A stretch of DNA of 64,000 nt from Nisaea sediminum (lineage in GTDB: Bacteria > Pseudomonadota > Alphaproteobacteria > Thalassobaculales > Thalassobaculaceae): positions 1 through 64,000 of the forward strand of contig NZ_JACZCQ010000008.1 of NCBI RefSeq assembly GCF_014904705.1, in the 5' to 3' direction. This document shows positions 53,336 through 63,642 of this stretch, in pieces; the stretch's first letter is position 1, and every line of letters starts with the position of its first letter. The translations under genes and the position numbers were made by a program. The notes beneath the pieces were generated by a model that saw only the letters and a list, made by a program, of their open reading frames with translations, had not been told where the DNA came from and searched no databases.

Positions 53336-54502
53336 ATGACCGGATGTATCGTTGGCTGGTCCCACATGCCCTTCGGGAAGCATGAGGACGAAGACGTCGA
53401 GAGCATGATCGTCAAGGTCGCGGCCGAGGCCGTCGCCGATGCCGGCTTCGAGCCGAAGGACGTGGATGCCGTCTATCTCGGCCATTTCAACGGCGGTTTC
53501 TCGCCGCAGGATTTCACCGCCAGCCTGGTGTTCCAGAGCTCCGACGATTTCCGCTTCAAGCCGGCCACCCGGGTCGAGAATGCCTGCGCCACGGGCAGCG
53601 CCGCCGTGCATCAGGGGCTGAACCTGATCGCCGCGAAGAAGGCGCGCGTCGTGCTCTGCGTCGGCGTCGAGCAGATGACCAAGCTGCCGGGCAAGCAGAT
53701 CGGCGAGACGCTGCTGAAGGCGAGCTATCTGAAGGAAGAGGCCGGCATCGAAGGTGGTTTCGCCGGCGTCTTCGGTCAGATTGCCCAGGCCTATTACCAG
53801 CGCCACGGCGACCAGTCCGACGCGCTCGCCCTGATCGCGTCGAAGAACCACGCGAACGGCGTGCACAATCCCTACGCCCAGATGCGCAAGGATCTCGGTT
53901 ACGAGTTCTGCCGCAACGAGTCGGAAAAGAACCCGTTCGTCGCCGGGCCGCTGAAGCGTACCGACTGCTCGCTCGTCTCCGACGGTGCGGCGGCGCTGGT
54001 GCTGACCGACGTCGAGACGGCGCTCGGCCGGGACAAGGCGATCGCCTTCCGGGCGGCGGCGCAGGTCAACGACTTCCTGCCGATGTCGAAGCGCGACATC
54101 ATCCGCTTCGAGGGCTGCGGCCAGGCCTGGAAGCAGGCGCTCGGCGCGGCGAACCTGACGCTCGACGATCTCAGCTTCGTCGAGACCCATGACTGCTTCA
54201 CCATCGCCGAGTTGCTGGAATACGAGGCCATGGGCCTGACGGCGCCGGGCGAAGGCGCGCGGGCGGTCAAGGAAGGCTGGACCTACAAGGACGGCAAGCT
54301 GCCTGTGAACCCGTCCGGCGGGCTGAAGGCCAAGGGCCATCCGATCGGCGCGACCGGCGTCTCGATGCATGTCATGACGTCGATGCAGCTGCGCGGCGAT
54401 GCCGGCGACATGCAGGTCAAGGGCGCGAAGATCGGCGGTATTTTCAACATGGGCGGAGCCGCGGTCGCGAACTACGTCTCCATCCTCGAGCCGCTGCGCT
54501 AA
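53336..54502 (+). CDS. acetyl-CoA acetyltransferase / thiolase (SCP-x-like)
   Basis: Thiolase superfamily enzyme. Active-site Cys in VENACATGSAAVHQGL, the His in VETHDCFTIAELLEYEAMG, and the second His in NPSGGLKAKGHPIGATGVS. The HDCFT pattern and 388-residue length fit the sterol-carrier/lipid-transfer thiolase branch rather than PhaA/AtoB. ATG 53336. It precedes a GNAT gene, a quinone-oxidoreductase-like gene and an acyl-CoA ligase, suggesting fatty or branched acyl-CoA breakdown. Confidence 0.92.
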   Translation: MTGCIVGWSHMPFGKHEDEDVESMIVKVAAEAVADAGFEPKDVDAVYLGHFNGGFSPQDFTASLVFQSSDDFRFKPATRVENACATGSAAVHQGLNLIAAKKARVVLCVGVEQMTKLPGKQIGETLLKASYLKEEAGIEGGFAGVFGQIAQAYYQRHGDQSDALALIASKNHANGVHNPYAQMRKDLGYEFCRNESEKNPFVAGPLKRTDCSLVSDGAAALVLTDVETALGRDKAIAFRAAAQVNDFLPMSKRDIIRFEGCGQAWKQALGAANLTLDDLSFVETHDCFTIAELLEYEAMGLTAPGEGARAVKEGWTYKDGKLPVNPSGGLKAKGHPIGATGVSMHVMTSMQLRGDAGDMQVKGAKIGGIFNMGGAAVANYVSILEPLR

Positions 54503-54521
54503 GCGGCTTGTCGTGACGGCG

Positions 54522-55034
54522 ATGAATGGCGGCCCCAGCCGGCTGGCGCGCCCGGATGAGATTGAACGCATCCGGGAGATCCAGCGCGCGGCGGGCCGCC
54601 TGTTTCTTGAAAGCCCATATCCGGAAATTGCCGAGCATGAACCGGACACTGCTGAGGAACTTGCCGCGGCGCAGGACCGATGGTGGCTCTGGGTCTCTGT
54701 CGATGACCGGGACCGGCCGGTCGGCGCACTTCGCGTTCTGCCGTCCGGCGACGGACTTCACCTGCGGCAGCTCGATGTCGATCCGGTCCATGCCGGCGCA
54801 AAGCGGACGGCCGGGCTGGTCCGGTCGCTCGGCCGCTTCTTCGCCGGGCGCGGTTTCGGGCATCTGACATTGACGACCTTCGCCGATGTGCCGTGGAATG
54901 CACCCTATTACGAGCGCATCGGGTTCAGGCCGCTTTCTGGGGACGGGCTGACGGAGACACTGAAAAACGCGCTCTTCGCGGAGGCAGGCGGATATCCAGT
55001 CTCCAGCCGGGTCGCGATGAGATTTGATTTCTGA
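54522..55034 (+). CDS. GNAT family N-acetyltransferase
   Basis: 170 residues. The strand LRQLDVDPVHAGAKRTAGLV holds the acetyl-CoA region in a slightly degenerate form, followed by GRGFGHLTLTTFADVPWNAP and YYERIGFRPL, the common GNAT ending. ATG 54522 or GTG 54513 may start it; both lie just after the thiolase stop. Fourteen bases separate it from the next gene. The substrate is unknown. Confidence 0.85.
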   Translation: MNGGPSRLARPDEIERIREIQRAAGRLFLESPYPEIAEHEPDTAEELAAAQDRWWLWVSVDDRDRPVGALRVLPSGDGLHLRQLDVDPVHAGAKRTAGLVRSLGRFFAGRGFGHLTLTTFADVPWNAPYYERIGFRPLSGDGLTETLKNALFAEAGGYPVSSRVAMRFDF

Positions 55035-55048
55035 GGGGGGATCGAGGA

Positions 55049-56047
55049 ATGACCGAGACATTCAAAGCAATTCTGCTGCGCGAGGCGGACCGGAAAGTGA
55101 CAGCCGCCATAGAGCAGGTCCCGGTCGAGGATCTGCCGGAGGGCGATGTCACGGTGCGCGTCGCCTACACCACGCTGAACTACAAGGACGGCATGGTGAT
55201 GAACGGCATCGGTCGCCTGGTGCGCGACTATCCGCATATCCCGGGCGTCGATTTCTCTGGCATTGTCGAAAGCTCCGAGCACCCGGACTACCAGCCGGGC
55301 GACAAGGTCGTGCTGACCGGCTGGCGGGTCGGCGAGATCCACTGGGGCGGGTATGGCGAACTGGCGCGTGTCAGCGGCGACTGGCTGGTGAAGCTGCCGG
55401 ACGGGATCGGGCTCGACGACGCGATGGCGATCGGAACGGCGGGCTTCACGGCGATGCTCTCCGTCGACACGCTGGAGCGGCACGGCCTTCAGAAGGATCA
55501 GGGCGACGTTCTCATCACCGGGGCTGCCGGCGGCGTTGGCAGTGTGGCGACCGCGATCCTCGCCAATCTCGGCTATTCGGTGGCGGGCTCTACGGGGCGC
55601 CCGGAGCAGGCCAGCTATCTGACCGATCTCGGCGCCGCGCAGGTGATCGACCGTGCCGAACTGGCGCAGGCGCCCTCGCGTCCGCTCGCGGGCGAGCGTT
55701 TCGCCGGCTGCATCGACAATGTCGCCGGGCCGACCCTCTCCAACGTGCTGACGCAGATGAAATACGGCAGCGCCGTCGCCGCCGTCGGGCTCGCAGGTGG
55801 GAACGAGCTGCACACCACCGTGCTGCCCTTCCTGCTCCGCGGGGTCAGCATCCTCGGCATCGATTCCGTGATGTGCCCGAAGGAACGCCGGCTCGGCATC
55901 TGGAAGCGGATCGCCACGGACCTGCCGATGCAGAAGCTGCATCACATGATCGAGCGGCACACGCTGGAGGACCTCCCCGAACTCGGGAAGAAGATCCTCG
56001 AGGGCGGCGTCCGCGGTCGCACGGTGATCGAGGTCGCGAAGAGCTAG
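55049..56047 (+). CDS. acuI: MDR family oxidoreductase, acrylyl-CoA reductase-like (YhdH/AcuI)
   Basis: NADPH-dependent medium-chain reductase without zinc ligands. YTTLNYKDGMVMNGIG, VDFSGIVESSEHPDYQPGD, GTAGFTAMLSVDTLE and the cofactor loop LITGAAGGVGSVATAIL are characteristic of the YhdH/AcuI group, which reduces acryloyl-CoA to propionyl-CoA, for example in DMSP breakdown. 332 residues from ATG 55049. No dddD/dmdA-like gene accompanies it here. Its stop shares CTAG with the converging SDR gene (four-base overlap). The symbol is by family resemblance. Confidence 0.85.
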   Translation: MTETFKAILLREADRKVTAAIEQVPVEDLPEGDVTVRVAYTTLNYKDGMVMNGIGRLVRDYPHIPGVDFSGIVESSEHPDYQPGDKVVLTGWRVGEIHWGGYGELARVSGDWLVKLPDGIGLDDAMAIGTAGFTAMLSVDTLERHGLQKDQGDVLITGAAGGVGSVATAILANLGYSVAGSTGRPEQASYLTDLGAAQVIDRAELAQAPSRPLAGERFAGCIDNVAGPTLSNVLTQMKYGSAVAAVGLAGGNELHTTVLPFLLRGVSILGIDSVMCPKERRLGIWKRIATDLPMQKLHHMIERHTLEDLPELGKKILEGGVRGRTVIEVAKS

Positions 56048-56865
56048 ACTTCGAAAGTCTCGAAGGCCGCCTTCCAGTCCGGATGCCAGCGGGAGAGGGC
56101 GGGGCGGTCTTCGGTGATGTCGCCCGCGCCCCAGAGAATGCGTCGCCGGTCCTCCGCCTCCGAGACCTCGCCGTCCGGGCAGATGATGTAGAAGCTTCCG
56201 GCATCGATGCCTTTCAGCATGTAATCCACGACCTGCTCCGGCAGCCAGGCGCCGGGCTTGTGCTCGTTCTTGCCGGTGGTGGTCCAGCCGGGCACCAGGA
56301 GATGCGCCGTCACCGAGGTTGGGCCGTTGGTCCGGAGCTCGTGCGCAAGGCTCTCGGTGTAGGATTTCACCGCCGCCTTGCTGAGATTGTAGACCGGGTG
56401 GCCCGGCGGGTTGGTGATGCCCTGCTTGGAACCGACATTCACGATCACGCCCGGTTTTCCGCCCGCGCCCATTCCTGGCAGGAAGCATTTCACGCCGTGG
56501 ATCACGCCCCAGAGATTGACCTCCACCAGCCGGCGCCAATCCGCGAGATCAGCGTCGAAGCCGCGCCCGGCGCGCGAGGCGGCGTTGTTCATGAGGATGT
56601 CGACACCTCCGAAATGGCGTCCGACCGAGTCCCGGAGGCCCTCCATCGCCTTCAGATCCGAGACATCGGCCGGGACCGCCGCGACCTCGTCCGACGCGGC
56701 CGAACTGACTTCCTCGAAGCTCGCATCCAGATCGTCGGACGGCAGGTCCACCATGCAGACCCGGAGACCCATCCGGGCGAATTTCAGCGCCGCGGCGCGG
56801 CCGATCCCGAGGGCGGCGCCAGTCACCAGCGCGACATTTCCAGCGGCGAATGCCTGATGTTCCAT
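56044..56865 (-). CDS. SDR family oxidoreductase
   Basis: NAD(P)-dependent short-chain dehydrogenase. Cofactor motif ALVTGAALGIGRAAA, NNA in ILMNNAASRAG, and catalytic YNLSK in GHPVYNLSKAAVKSYTES, with an upstream Gly/Ser in VNVGSKQG. ATG 56865 (MEHQAFAAG) has GGGAGGGA six bases upstream, giving 273 residues; longer starts lack this. An Asp at the end of the second strand (CMVDLPSDD) suggests NAD. The substrate is unknown. Confidence 0.9.
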   Translation of the reverse strand: MEHQAFAAGNVALVTGAALGIGRAAALKFARMGLRVCMVDLPSDDLDASFEEVSSAASDEVAAVPADVSDLKAMEGLRDSVGRHFGGVDILMNNAASRAGRGFDADLADWRRLVEVNLWGVIHGVKCFLPGMGAGGKPGVIVNVGSKQGITNPPGHPVYNLSKAAVKSYTESLAHELRTNGPTSVTAHLLVPGWTTTGKNEHKPGAWLPEQVVDYMLKGIDAGSFYIICPDGEVSEAEDRRRILWGAGDITEDRPALSRWHPDWKAAFETFEV

Positions 56866-57025
56866 TCCGGTCCCTCCCGTTTTCCCTTCGTTTGACGGAA
56901 CTATGGCGCCACGCGCGCCGGGCGGCAATGCGGGGGCCTGTTCAAGTCTCCGCGACGCTTGCTAGACTCGGCGCCGACACGCACCGGACCGGGCCGGAGA
57001 GCCCGGCCTCTGCCGGAGGAAACGA

Positions 57026-58663
57026 ATGCTGCCAGGGAACATGATGGACCGTCCGCTGACGGTTCCGAGTATCCTCGATTTTGCCGCGGAGATTCACGGT
57101 GACGCGTCCGTCGTCTCGGCGCGGGTCGAGGGGGACGTGCATCGCTACAGCTATGCCGACGCGCACCGGCGGGTGAGCCGCCTCGCCAATGCATTGAAGG
57201 AGCTCGGGATCGGCGACGGCGACCGGGTGGCGACGCTGGCCTGGAACGGCTACCGGCATTTCGAGCTCTATTACGCGATCTCCGGCATCGGCGCCGTCTG
57301 TCACACCATCAACCCGCGTCTGTTCGAGGATCAGATTCTCTATATCGTCGGTCATGCGGCGGACCGGATCCTGTTCCTGGAGACGAGCTTCCTGCCGCTG
57401 GTCGAGAAGCTGGCGGACCGGTTGCCGAAGGATCTCCGCTACGTCGTTCTCTGCGCGCGGGAGGATCTGCCGGAGACCGGGCTCGATGTCCTTGTCTACG
57501 AGGAACTTCTGAGCGGGCAGCCGGACAGCATCGTCTGGCCGGAACTGGACGAGCGGCAGGCCTCGGGCCTTTGCTACACCTCGGGGACTACGGGCAATCC
57601 GAAGGGCGTGCTCTATTCGCACCGTTCCACTCTGATCCACACCATGGGGCTTCTCGCGGTGGCGGAGAAGATCGGGCTCCGGCCCGAACGGTCCCTGCTG
57701 CCGGTGGTGCCGCTCTTCCATGTGAATGCCTGGGGGCTGCCCTTCGCGGCGCCCCTGGTCGGGACGAACTTCATCCTGCCGGGGCCGCGGCTCGACGGGC
57801 CCGGACTCTTCGCCTTCATGGACGGGGAAAAGGTCAATACCAGCTGGGGCGTGCCCACGGTCTGGTTCGGGTTGCTCGCGGAGATGCGCAAACAGGGCCG
57901 CAAACCGGATGGTTTCGAGAACGTGCTGATCGGCGGCTCTGCCGCGCCGAAGCCGATGATCGAGGAATTCGAACGCGATTTCGGCGTCAACGTCATCCAC
58001 GGCTGGGGCATGACGGAGATGAGCCCGGTCGGCGCTGTGGGGGCCTTTACGCCACGTCACCGTGCTCTGCCCGAGGCGGAGCGCATGCATCTGAAGACCG
58101 CGCAAGGCCGGCGGATGTTCGGGGTCGAGTTCAAGATCGTCGATGCCGACGGCAACCGGCTGCCTCATGACGGGGTCGCTTTCGGCGAGCTGCATGTCCG
58201 GGGCGCCGCGATCATGAACGCCTATTTCAACGACGAGGAAGCTTCCGAGGGAGCTTTTGACGAGGAGGGTTGGCTCAAGACTGGGGACGTCGCCCGGATC
58301 GATCCGGAGGGCTTCCTGTTCCTCGTCGACCGGACCAAGGACGTCATCAAGTCCGGCGGCGAATGGATCAGCTCGATCGATCTCGAGAGCGCTGCGCTGG
58401 CCCATCCGGCGATCGCCGAATGTGCGGTGATCGCGGCGGCGCATCCGAAATGGGGCGAGCGGCCGCTGCTGGTCGCCGTGCTGAAGGAGGGTGCCCGGCT
58501 GACGGCGGCGGAGATGAAAGAATTTCTCGCGGATAAGGTCGCGAAACTCTGGCTGCCGGACGATGTCGTCTTCGTCGACGAATTGCCGCACACCGCGACC
58601 GGAAAGCTCTCGAAGCGGGAGCTTCGGGAGCGGTTCAGGGATTATGAACTGCCCGGTATCTAG
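57026..58663 (+). CDS. long-chain acyl-CoA ligase (AMP-forming)
   Basis: Activates a carboxylic acid through an acyl-adenylate. A3 motif [19 protein letters not shown]5 region [12 protein letters not shown]7/A8 [16 protein letters not shown] and [16 protein letters not shown], and the catalytic Lys in [12 protein letters not shown]. 545 residues, typical of medium/long-chain FadD-like ligases. ATG 57026 follows CCGGAGGAAACGA. It adds to the local fatty-acid or aromatic-acid theme with the thiolase and AcuI-like genes. Confidence 0.92.
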   Translation: MLPGNMMDRPLTVPSILDFAAEIHGDASVVSARVEGDVHRYSYADAHRRVSRLANALKELGIGDGDRVATLAWNGYRHFELYYAISGIGAVCHTINPRLFEDQILYIVGHAADRILFLETSFLPLVEKLADRLPKDLRYVVLCAREDLPETGLDVLVYEELLSGQPDSIVWPELDERQASGLCYTSGTTGNPKGVLYSHRSTLIHTMGLLAVAEKIGLRPERSLLPVVPLFHVNAWGLPFAAPLVGTNFILPGPRLDGPGLFAFMDGEKVNTSWGVPTVWFGLLAEMRKQGRKPDGFENVLIGGSAAPKPMIEEFERDFGVNVIHGWGMTEMSPVGAVGAFTPRHRALPEAERMHLKTAQGRRMFGVEFKIVDADGNRLPHDGVAFGELHVRGAAIMNAYFNDEEASEGAFDEEGWLKTGDVARIDPEGFLFLVDRTKDVIKSGGEWISSIDLESAALAHPAIAECAVIAAAHPKWGERPLLVAVLKEGARLTAAEMKEFLADKVAKLWLPDDVVFVDELPHTATGKLSKRELRERFRDYELPGI

Positions 58664-58687
58664 CCCTCGGATCCGCGAAAGCGGCGC

Positions 58688-60298
58688 TTACTGTCGCACG
58701 CCTTTCAACAGCTCGTGCATGCGCGTTGCGGCGCCGCTTCCGGCTTCCTCGTAAATGTTGAAGACCTCATCGATGCCGTTTTCCAACAGCTCCGCTTCCT
58801 GGTCAGGGAATAGGGACGTCGAGACGATCGGCCCCGTATAGCCGCGCTCCCGCATGCGCTGTGCCGCCTCCAGGTTCGAGTTGTGGTTCGACATCGCAAG
58901 CAGAACCATCTCGGTCTTGTGGTGCGGCGCGATGAGGCGCGACCAGAATTCCGGATTTGTCGCATCCCCCCGGACGACATTGCGACCCTCGTCGCGGCTC
59001 TTGGCGACCTGGATCTCGTCGAGGTCGATCCCCATGATCCGCCCGTCGGCCAGTTCCTGCATCTCGTCATAGGCGGATCGTCCGACACGGCCCATTCCGA
59101 ACACGAGGATGCGATGCCCCCCAAGATCGATGTCCTCGTCTCCGGGCAGGCGTTCTTTGGTCTCCAGACCGGCGAGCCAATGCTGCATCCGGACATAGAT
59201 TCCGGTTGCGAAGATATTGATCGACGAGGCGATGACGAGAGAGGCGGACAGGGCAAGGGCCGTTACCGTCAGCCATTCGGGGGCGAGCCAGCCGGCGCCG
59301 ATGGCAATGGCGACGACGATCAGGCCGAACTCGGAGTAATTGCCGAGCGCCAGTCCGCCCATGGTGGACCCGCGCGCTCTCATTCGGAACCGGATAAGGA
59401 GCAAAACGAAAAGAAGGGTCTTGATCGGGAGGAAGACCAGCAGGACGAGGGCCGTTCCCGCGGTTTCCCAGCTTGGCAGTCCGGTCAATCCGATGGTCAG
59501 GAAGAAGCAGACAAGGAATACATCCTTGAAGCTCATGAGGGTGTTCGAGAGATGTTTGGCCTTCGGGTGGTGCGCCAGAAGGACGCCGGCCACCAGGGCA
59601 CCGAGATCCTCTTTCAGGCCGACCAGATCGAAGAGCGCCGCTCCCGAGAGGGCGATGGCGAAGCCGAAAACGGCCAGCAGCTCGCCATGCCCGCTCCGGT
59701 CCATCAAGTGGCCGAGCAGATGCCGCGCCGGGATCAGCGCGAGCAGTCCGAGCGCCCATATCGAAGGAAGCTTGCCGGCGGATGCGGCCAGGAAGATCAC
59801 GGCGGCGATGTCCTGCATGATCAGGATGCCGATGGCGACCTGGCCGTAGCGGGACATCATGGTGCCCCGGTCCTCCAGCATCTTCACGGCAAAAACGGTA
59901 CTCGAAAAGGACAGCGCGAAGGCGAGGATCAGGGCGCTGCTGAAGTCCACATCGTCGAACAGAAGCAGCCCCGCCCAGCCGAGGGCCAGCACGGAGCAGA
60001 CCAACAGCGCGACGGACGAGGCCATGTGAAGACCGGTCGTCGCCCAAATCTCGGGGCGGGCAAGACTTTCCAACCTCAGTTTAAGTCCGATGGTGAAAAG
60101 CAGCAGGAGGACGCCGGTATCGGCAACCGCCAGCAGGAACGCATCGTTCTCGGCTCCGAGAAGATGCAGGACGAACCCGGCCATGAGAAAGCCGACCATC
60201 GGGGGCAGGTTGATCTGCCGGACCAAGAGGCCGGAGAGAAACGCGACTGCGATCCAGGCCGGGTCTCGGTAATCGATCGGGATGCTGAGGGATTCCAC
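58688..60298 (-). CDS. CPA2 family cation:proton antiporter with TrkA-N domain (KefB/YbaL-like)
   Basis: Residues about 1-385 hold about twelve membrane helices of the Na+/H+-exchanger fold (GFLMAGFVLHLLGAENDAFL; ALSFSSTVFAVKMLEDRGT). A regulatory nucleotide-binding RCK domain follows, with ILVFGMGRVGRSAYDEMQ and GIDLDEIQVAKSRDEGRNVV, then a short C-terminal helix. 536 residues. Probably K+ or Na+ efflux gated by NAD(H) or similar. It converges with the acyl-CoA ligase. Confidence 0.92.
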   Translation of the reverse strand: MESLSIPIDYRDPAWIAVAFLSGLLVRQINLPPMVGFLMAGFVLHLLGAENDAFLLAVADTGVLLLLFTIGLKLRLESLARPEIWATTGLHMASSVALLVCSVLALGWAGLLLFDDVDFSSALILAFALSFSSTVFAVKMLEDRGTMMSRYGQVAIGILIMQDIAAVIFLAASAGKLPSIWALGLLALIPARHLLGHLMDRSGHGELLAVFGFAIALSGAALFDLVGLKEDLGALVAGVLLAHHPKAKHLSNTLMSFKDVFLVCFFLTIGLTGLPSWETAGTALVLLVFLPIKTLLFVLLLIRFRMRARGSTMGGLALGNYSEFGLIVVAIAIGAGWLAPEWLTVTALALSASLVIASSINIFATGIYVRMQHWLAGLETKERLPGDEDIDLGGHRILVFGMGRVGRSAYDEMQELADGRIMGIDLDEIQVAKSRDEGRNVVRGDATNPEFWSRLIAPHHKTEMVLLAMSNHNSNLEAAQRMRERGYTGPIVSTSLFPDQEAELLENGIDEVFNIYEEAGSGAATRMHELLKGVRQ

Positions 60299-60393
60299 TC
60301 TTGGGGTGCTCGTCTACCGGGCTTCGGCATGTTGCCGGCCAGGACTGCTCTTGAGGCTCGATCGCTCTCAGTCCTGGCCAGATTGTTCTCTGC

Positions 60394-61062
60394 TCAGCCG
60401 ATCTTGTCGGCGAAGAGTTCCAGAGTGCGCTCGCGGGCAATCTTGGCGCTGGTGGCGTCATAGCTGCCGCGATGGTCGCAGTTGAAGCCGTGACCGGCGG
60501 GGTAGAGGTTGACCGTCAGTTCCGGATGCGCGGCCTTGACCTTGTTCACGTCCTCCATCGGGATCGCGTGGTCCTGCTCGCCGAAATGGAAGATCACCGG
60601 GCATTTGGGCTTCTCGGTCGCGACCGAGCCGATCCCGCCGCCGTAGTAGCTCGCGCCGGCATCGAAACCGTCGAGGCGGGTCGTCGCGAGCCAGGCGAGA
60701 TAACCTCCCCAGCAGTAGCCGACCACACCGACCTTGCCGGCCGCCGCCGCCGTGCCCTGTGCCGCGGCGATATCGAGCAGCGCCGCGTCATCTGCGCAGC
60801 GGCCCTTGTAGTCCCGGCCTTTCTCGATGTCCTCGGCCTCGTAGCCGAGTTCGATCTTCGGTTCGATCCGGTCGAACAGCGCCGGCGCGACCGCGAGATA
60901 GCCTTCCGAGGCGTAATCGTCGGCTACGCTGCGGATATGCGCGTTGATACCGAAAATCTCCTGCACGATCACGACACCGCCCCGCGCCTTGCCTTTCGGC
61001 TGTGCGAGATAGGCGTCGAACTTATGCCCGTCGGACGCCGTCAGCTGGATGAATTCGCCCAT
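60394..61062 (-). CDS. dienelactone hydrolase family protein
   Basis: Alpha/beta hydrolase of the DLH type, with Cys nucleophile in VGVVGYCWGGYLAW, Asp in FHFGEQDHAIPMED and His in NLYPAGHGFNCD. Also the family segment VIVQEIFGINAHIRSVADDY. ATG 61062 (MGEFIQLTAS) follows AGGGAGAGACTG and gives 222 residues. No chlorocatechol genes are nearby, so the true substrate is unclear. Same strand as the antiporter, 95 bases upstream of it. Confidence 0.93.
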   Translation of the reverse strand: MGEFIQLTASDGHKFDAYLAQPKGKARGGVVIVQEIFGINAHIRSVADDYASEGYLAVAPALFDRIEPKIELGYEAEDIEKGRDYKGRCADDAALLDIAAAQGTAAAAGKVGVVGYCWGGYLAWLATTRLDGFDAGASYYGGGIGSVATEKPKCPVIFHFGEQDHAIPMEDVNKVKAAHPELTVNLYPAGHGFNCDHRGSYDATSAKIARERTLELFADKIG

Positions 61063-61226
61063 CAGTCTCTCCCTGAATAATCGCTCGGCGCGGACTCTAG
61101 TGCCCGTGGCGGAAGCGCGCAAACCGGATTCCGCGTGACGGCGCGCACCGGCGGGAGTAATCATGACGCATGCATGCGCTGGTAAACAGGGCGGCGGCCA
61201 GGATGGTGCGCCGAGTTATTAGCGGC

Positions 61227-61250
61227 CCGGTCTGAAGGTTCAGGCCGGGT
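61227..61250 (+). other. hairpin upstream of the P-loop kinase gene
   Basis: cccggtctgaa pairs with ttcaggccggg; the odd position is a U-G pair in plus-strand RNA. It lies about 75 bases before the kinase ATG and has no T-run. Leader structure or chance. Confidence 0.3.
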
Positions 61251-61325
61251 CGTCAGCTGTCCCTGTTTCACCCCTGCGGGAAGACCCGCATCCGGGCCCA
61301 TGCCGCCCGGTCTCGGAAAAGCGCC

Positions 61326-61811
61326 ATGTCCACCACACTGCACCTGTTCTGCGGCAAGATCGCCGCCGGTAAATCCACGCTCGCCAAACGTCTCGCCCAT
61401 CAGTCCGGCGCTCTCCTGATCTCGGAGGATGACTGGATAAGCGGTCTCTTCGGCCCCGAGATGGAGAGCTTCGACGATTATATCCGCTGCTCCGCGCGCC
61501 TGCGCGCGACGCTCTCGCCGCATCTGGTCGCGCTACTGAAGGCGGGCAATTCCATCGCACTCGATTTTCCCGCGAACACGCGGACGCTGCGCAGCTGGAT
61601 GCGCGGCATTGCGGAGGAGGCGGGCGTTTCTGCCTTGCTCCACTATCTCGACCTGCCGGACGTGGCCTGCAAAAAGCGGCTATGCGAACGCAATGCGTCC
61701 GGCGCGCACGCTTTCTCGCCGAGCGAAGCGGAGTTCGACCTGATCTCGGGGTATTTCGAGGCGCCGGAGACGGGGGAGGGCTTGCCCGTCCTCGTCCATG
61801 GCGGGCCGTGA
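61326..61811 (+). CDS. P-loop kinase-like ATPase (161 aa)
   Basis: Small AAA_33/zeta-toxin-like kinase. Walker A is LFCGKIAAGKSTLAKRLA right at the N-terminus, then LISEDDWISGLFG, a conserved Asp in SIALDFPANTRTLRSWM and a lid Arg region CKKRLCERNASG. It resembles predicted kinases found as single genes, sometimes near aminoglycoside or nucleotide modification. No antitoxin partner is adjacent. Ends 15 bases from the converging ychF. Confidence 0.85.
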   Translation: MSTTLHLFCGKIAAGKSTLAKRLAHQSGALLISEDDWISGLFGPEMESFDDYIRCSARLRATLSPHLVALLKAGNSIALDFPANTRTLRSWMRGIAEEAGVSALLHYLDLPDVACKKRLCERNASGAHAFSPSEAEFDLISGYFEAPETGEGLPVLVHGGP

Positions 61812-61826
61812 GGCCCGCCGCCAGGC

Positions 61827-62930
61827 TCAGACGTTGAAGCGGAAGTGGAAGACGTCGCCGTCTTTCACCAGGTATTCCGAACCCTCGACCCGCATCTTGC
61901 CAGCTTCCTTAGCACCGCTCTCACCGCCGCAGGCGACGAAATCGTCGTAGGAGATGGTCTCGGCGCGAATGAAGCCGCGTTCGAAATCGGTATGGATCAC
62001 GCCCGCCGCGTTCGGCGCCTTGGCGCCGCGACCAACGGTCCAGGCGCGGGCCTCCTTCGGGCCGACGGTGAAGAAGGTGAGCAGGTCGAGCAGGCTGTAG
62101 CCGGCGCGGATCACGCGGGCGAGGCCGGTTTCCTCGAGGCCGAGGGTCTCCAGGAATTCTTTCTTTTCCTCTGCGCTGCCGAGCTGCGCGATCTCGGCTT
62201 CGATGGCGGCGGAAATGACGACCGCGACGGCGCCTTCGGCTTCCGCCATCTTGAAGACCTTGGCGGAATTCCCGTTGCCCTCGGCGGAGTTCTCTTCCTC
62301 GACGTTGCAGACATAGAGCACCGGCTTGGTGGTCAGGAGCTGCAGCGTGTCGACGATCTTCTTTTCTTCCGGGCTCCAGTCCTTGATGGAGCGGCCCGGC
62401 TTGCCGTCGCGGAGCGCGTCGAGGATCCGGGTCATGATCGCGACCTGGGTCTTCGCGTCCTTGTCGCCGGACTTCGCTTTCTTCTCCAGCGGCGCGACCC
62501 GGCGCTCCAGGCTATCGAGGTCCGAGAGCATCAGCTCGGTGTCGATGGTCTCGGCATCGCGCAGCGGATCGACCGAGCCCTCGACATGGGTGATGTCATC
62601 GGACTCGAAGCAGCGCAGGACGTGCACGATAGCATCGACCTCGCGGATGTTGGCGAGGAACTGGTTGCCGAGGCCTTCGCCCTTGCTGGCGCCACGGACC
62701 AGACCGGCGATGTCGACGAACTCAAGCTGTGTCGGCAGGATCTGCTTCGAGCCGGCGAGCTCGGCGAGCTTGTCGAGGCGGGGATCCGGCACGGCGACGC
62801 GGCCGGTATTAGGCTCGATGGTGCAGAAGGGATAGTTCGCCGCTTCGGCCGCGGCCGTCTGCGTCAGGGCATTGAAAAGGGTGGATTTGCCGACATTTGG
62901 CAGACCGACGATGCCGCACTTGAAGCCCAT
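61827..62930 (-). CDS. ychF: redox-regulated ATPase YchF (Obg family)
   Basis: 367-residue P-loop protein of the YchF/OLA1 group. G1 motif [20 protein letters not shown]3 [18 protein letters not shown], and NVEE ([10 protein letters not shown]) in place of NKxD, the change that gives ATP preference. C-terminal TGS domain ([16 protein letters not shown]). Involved in translation and stress responses in other bacteria. It lies two bases after pth on the same strand, a common order. Confidence 0.96.
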   Translation of the reverse strand: MGFKCGIVGLPNVGKSTLFNALTQTAAAEAANYPFCTIEPNTGRVAVPDPRLDKLAELAGSKQILPTQLEFVDIAGLVRGASKGEGLGNQFLANIREVDAIVHVLRCFESDDITHVEGSVDPLRDAETIDTELMLSDLDSLERRVAPLEKKAKSGDKDAKTQVAIMTRILDALRDGKPGRSIKDWSPEEKKIVDTLQLLTTKPVLYVCNVEEENSAEGNGNSAKVFKMAEAEGAVAVVISAAIEAEIAQLGSAEEKKEFLETLGLEETGLARVIRAGYSLLDLLTFFTVGPKEARAWTVGRGAKAPNAAGVIHTDFERGFIRAETISYDDFVACGGESGAKEAGKMRVEGSEYLVKDGDVFHFRFNV

Positions 62931-62932
62931 GA

Positions 62933-63586
62933 CTAACGATCCTGACTGTTGTCTTCTGTGCCGCCGGCCTCCTCGGCCTTGGGCAGGTTTTTCGGTTTCG
63001 GCGGCTTCGGCCGCTGCGGGAACACGGCCTGGCTGACCCGGCTCATGAAGCTGCCGTCCTCACCCTTGACCAGCAAATCCGCCTCGTCGGCGACCGCCGG
63101 GATCAGCTTCGACAGCCAGCCCTCGCGTTCCGCCTTCGCGAAATCGTTCAACACGTAGTCCTTCACCCGGTTCTTGTCGCCCGGATGGCCGACCCCGAGG
63201 CGGACCCGCCAGTACTCCTTGCCGACATGCGCATCGATGCTGCGGATGCCGTTGTGACCGCCAGCGCCACCGCCGCGCTTCACACGGATCTTGCCGGGGG
63301 CAAGGTCGATCTCGTCATAGAAGACGATGATGTTTTCGAGCGGGATCTTGAAGAAACGGACCGCCTCGCCGACCGCGCGGCCGGACTCGTTCATGAAGGT
63401 GGTCGGTTTCATCAGCAGGACCTTCTCACCACCGACGGTGCCGTCGGCGGTGAGGGCCTGGAAACGGGCGCGGAAGGGGCCGAAACCGTAGCTCGAGGCG
63501 ATCTCGTCGGCGACGAGGAACCCGATATTATGGCGCGTCAGCTCGTATTTCGGCCCGGGATTGCCTAGGCCAACGAACAGAAACAT
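62933..63586 (-). CDS. pth: peptidyl-tRNA hydrolase
   Basis: Releases peptides from prematurely dropped peptidyl-tRNA. [19 protein letters not shown] contains the catalytic His; [17 protein letters not shown] and [18 protein letters not shown] with [10 protein letters not shown] complete the active site. 217 residues, with a basic Pro/Lys-rich tail after about residue 190 that is longer than in E. coli. Sits between rplY and ychF, the usual alphaproteobacterial order. Confidence 0.97.
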   Translation of the reverse strand: MFLFVGLGNPGPKYELTRHNIGFLVADEIASSYGFGPFRARFQALTADGTVGGEKVLLMKPTTFMNESGRAVGEAVRFFKIPLENIIVFYDEIDLAPGKIRVKRGGGAGGHNGIRSIDAHVGKEYWRVRLGVGHPGDKNRVKDYVLNDFAKAEREGWLSKLIPAVADEADLLVKGEDGSFMSRVSQAVFPQRPKPPKPKNLPKAEEAGGTEDNSQDR

Positions 63587-63642
63587 CGCACGGTCCCTTC
63601 CCGAAACGCCGCGCCATATTCAGCGCGGCGTCGCTAGGTGGA

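Noticed and set aside
61326-61811. Zeta-type toxin of a toxin-antitoxin pair
   Set aside because: The P-loop and length are compatible, but no small antitoxin gene is adjacent, and the neighbours are housekeeping genes.
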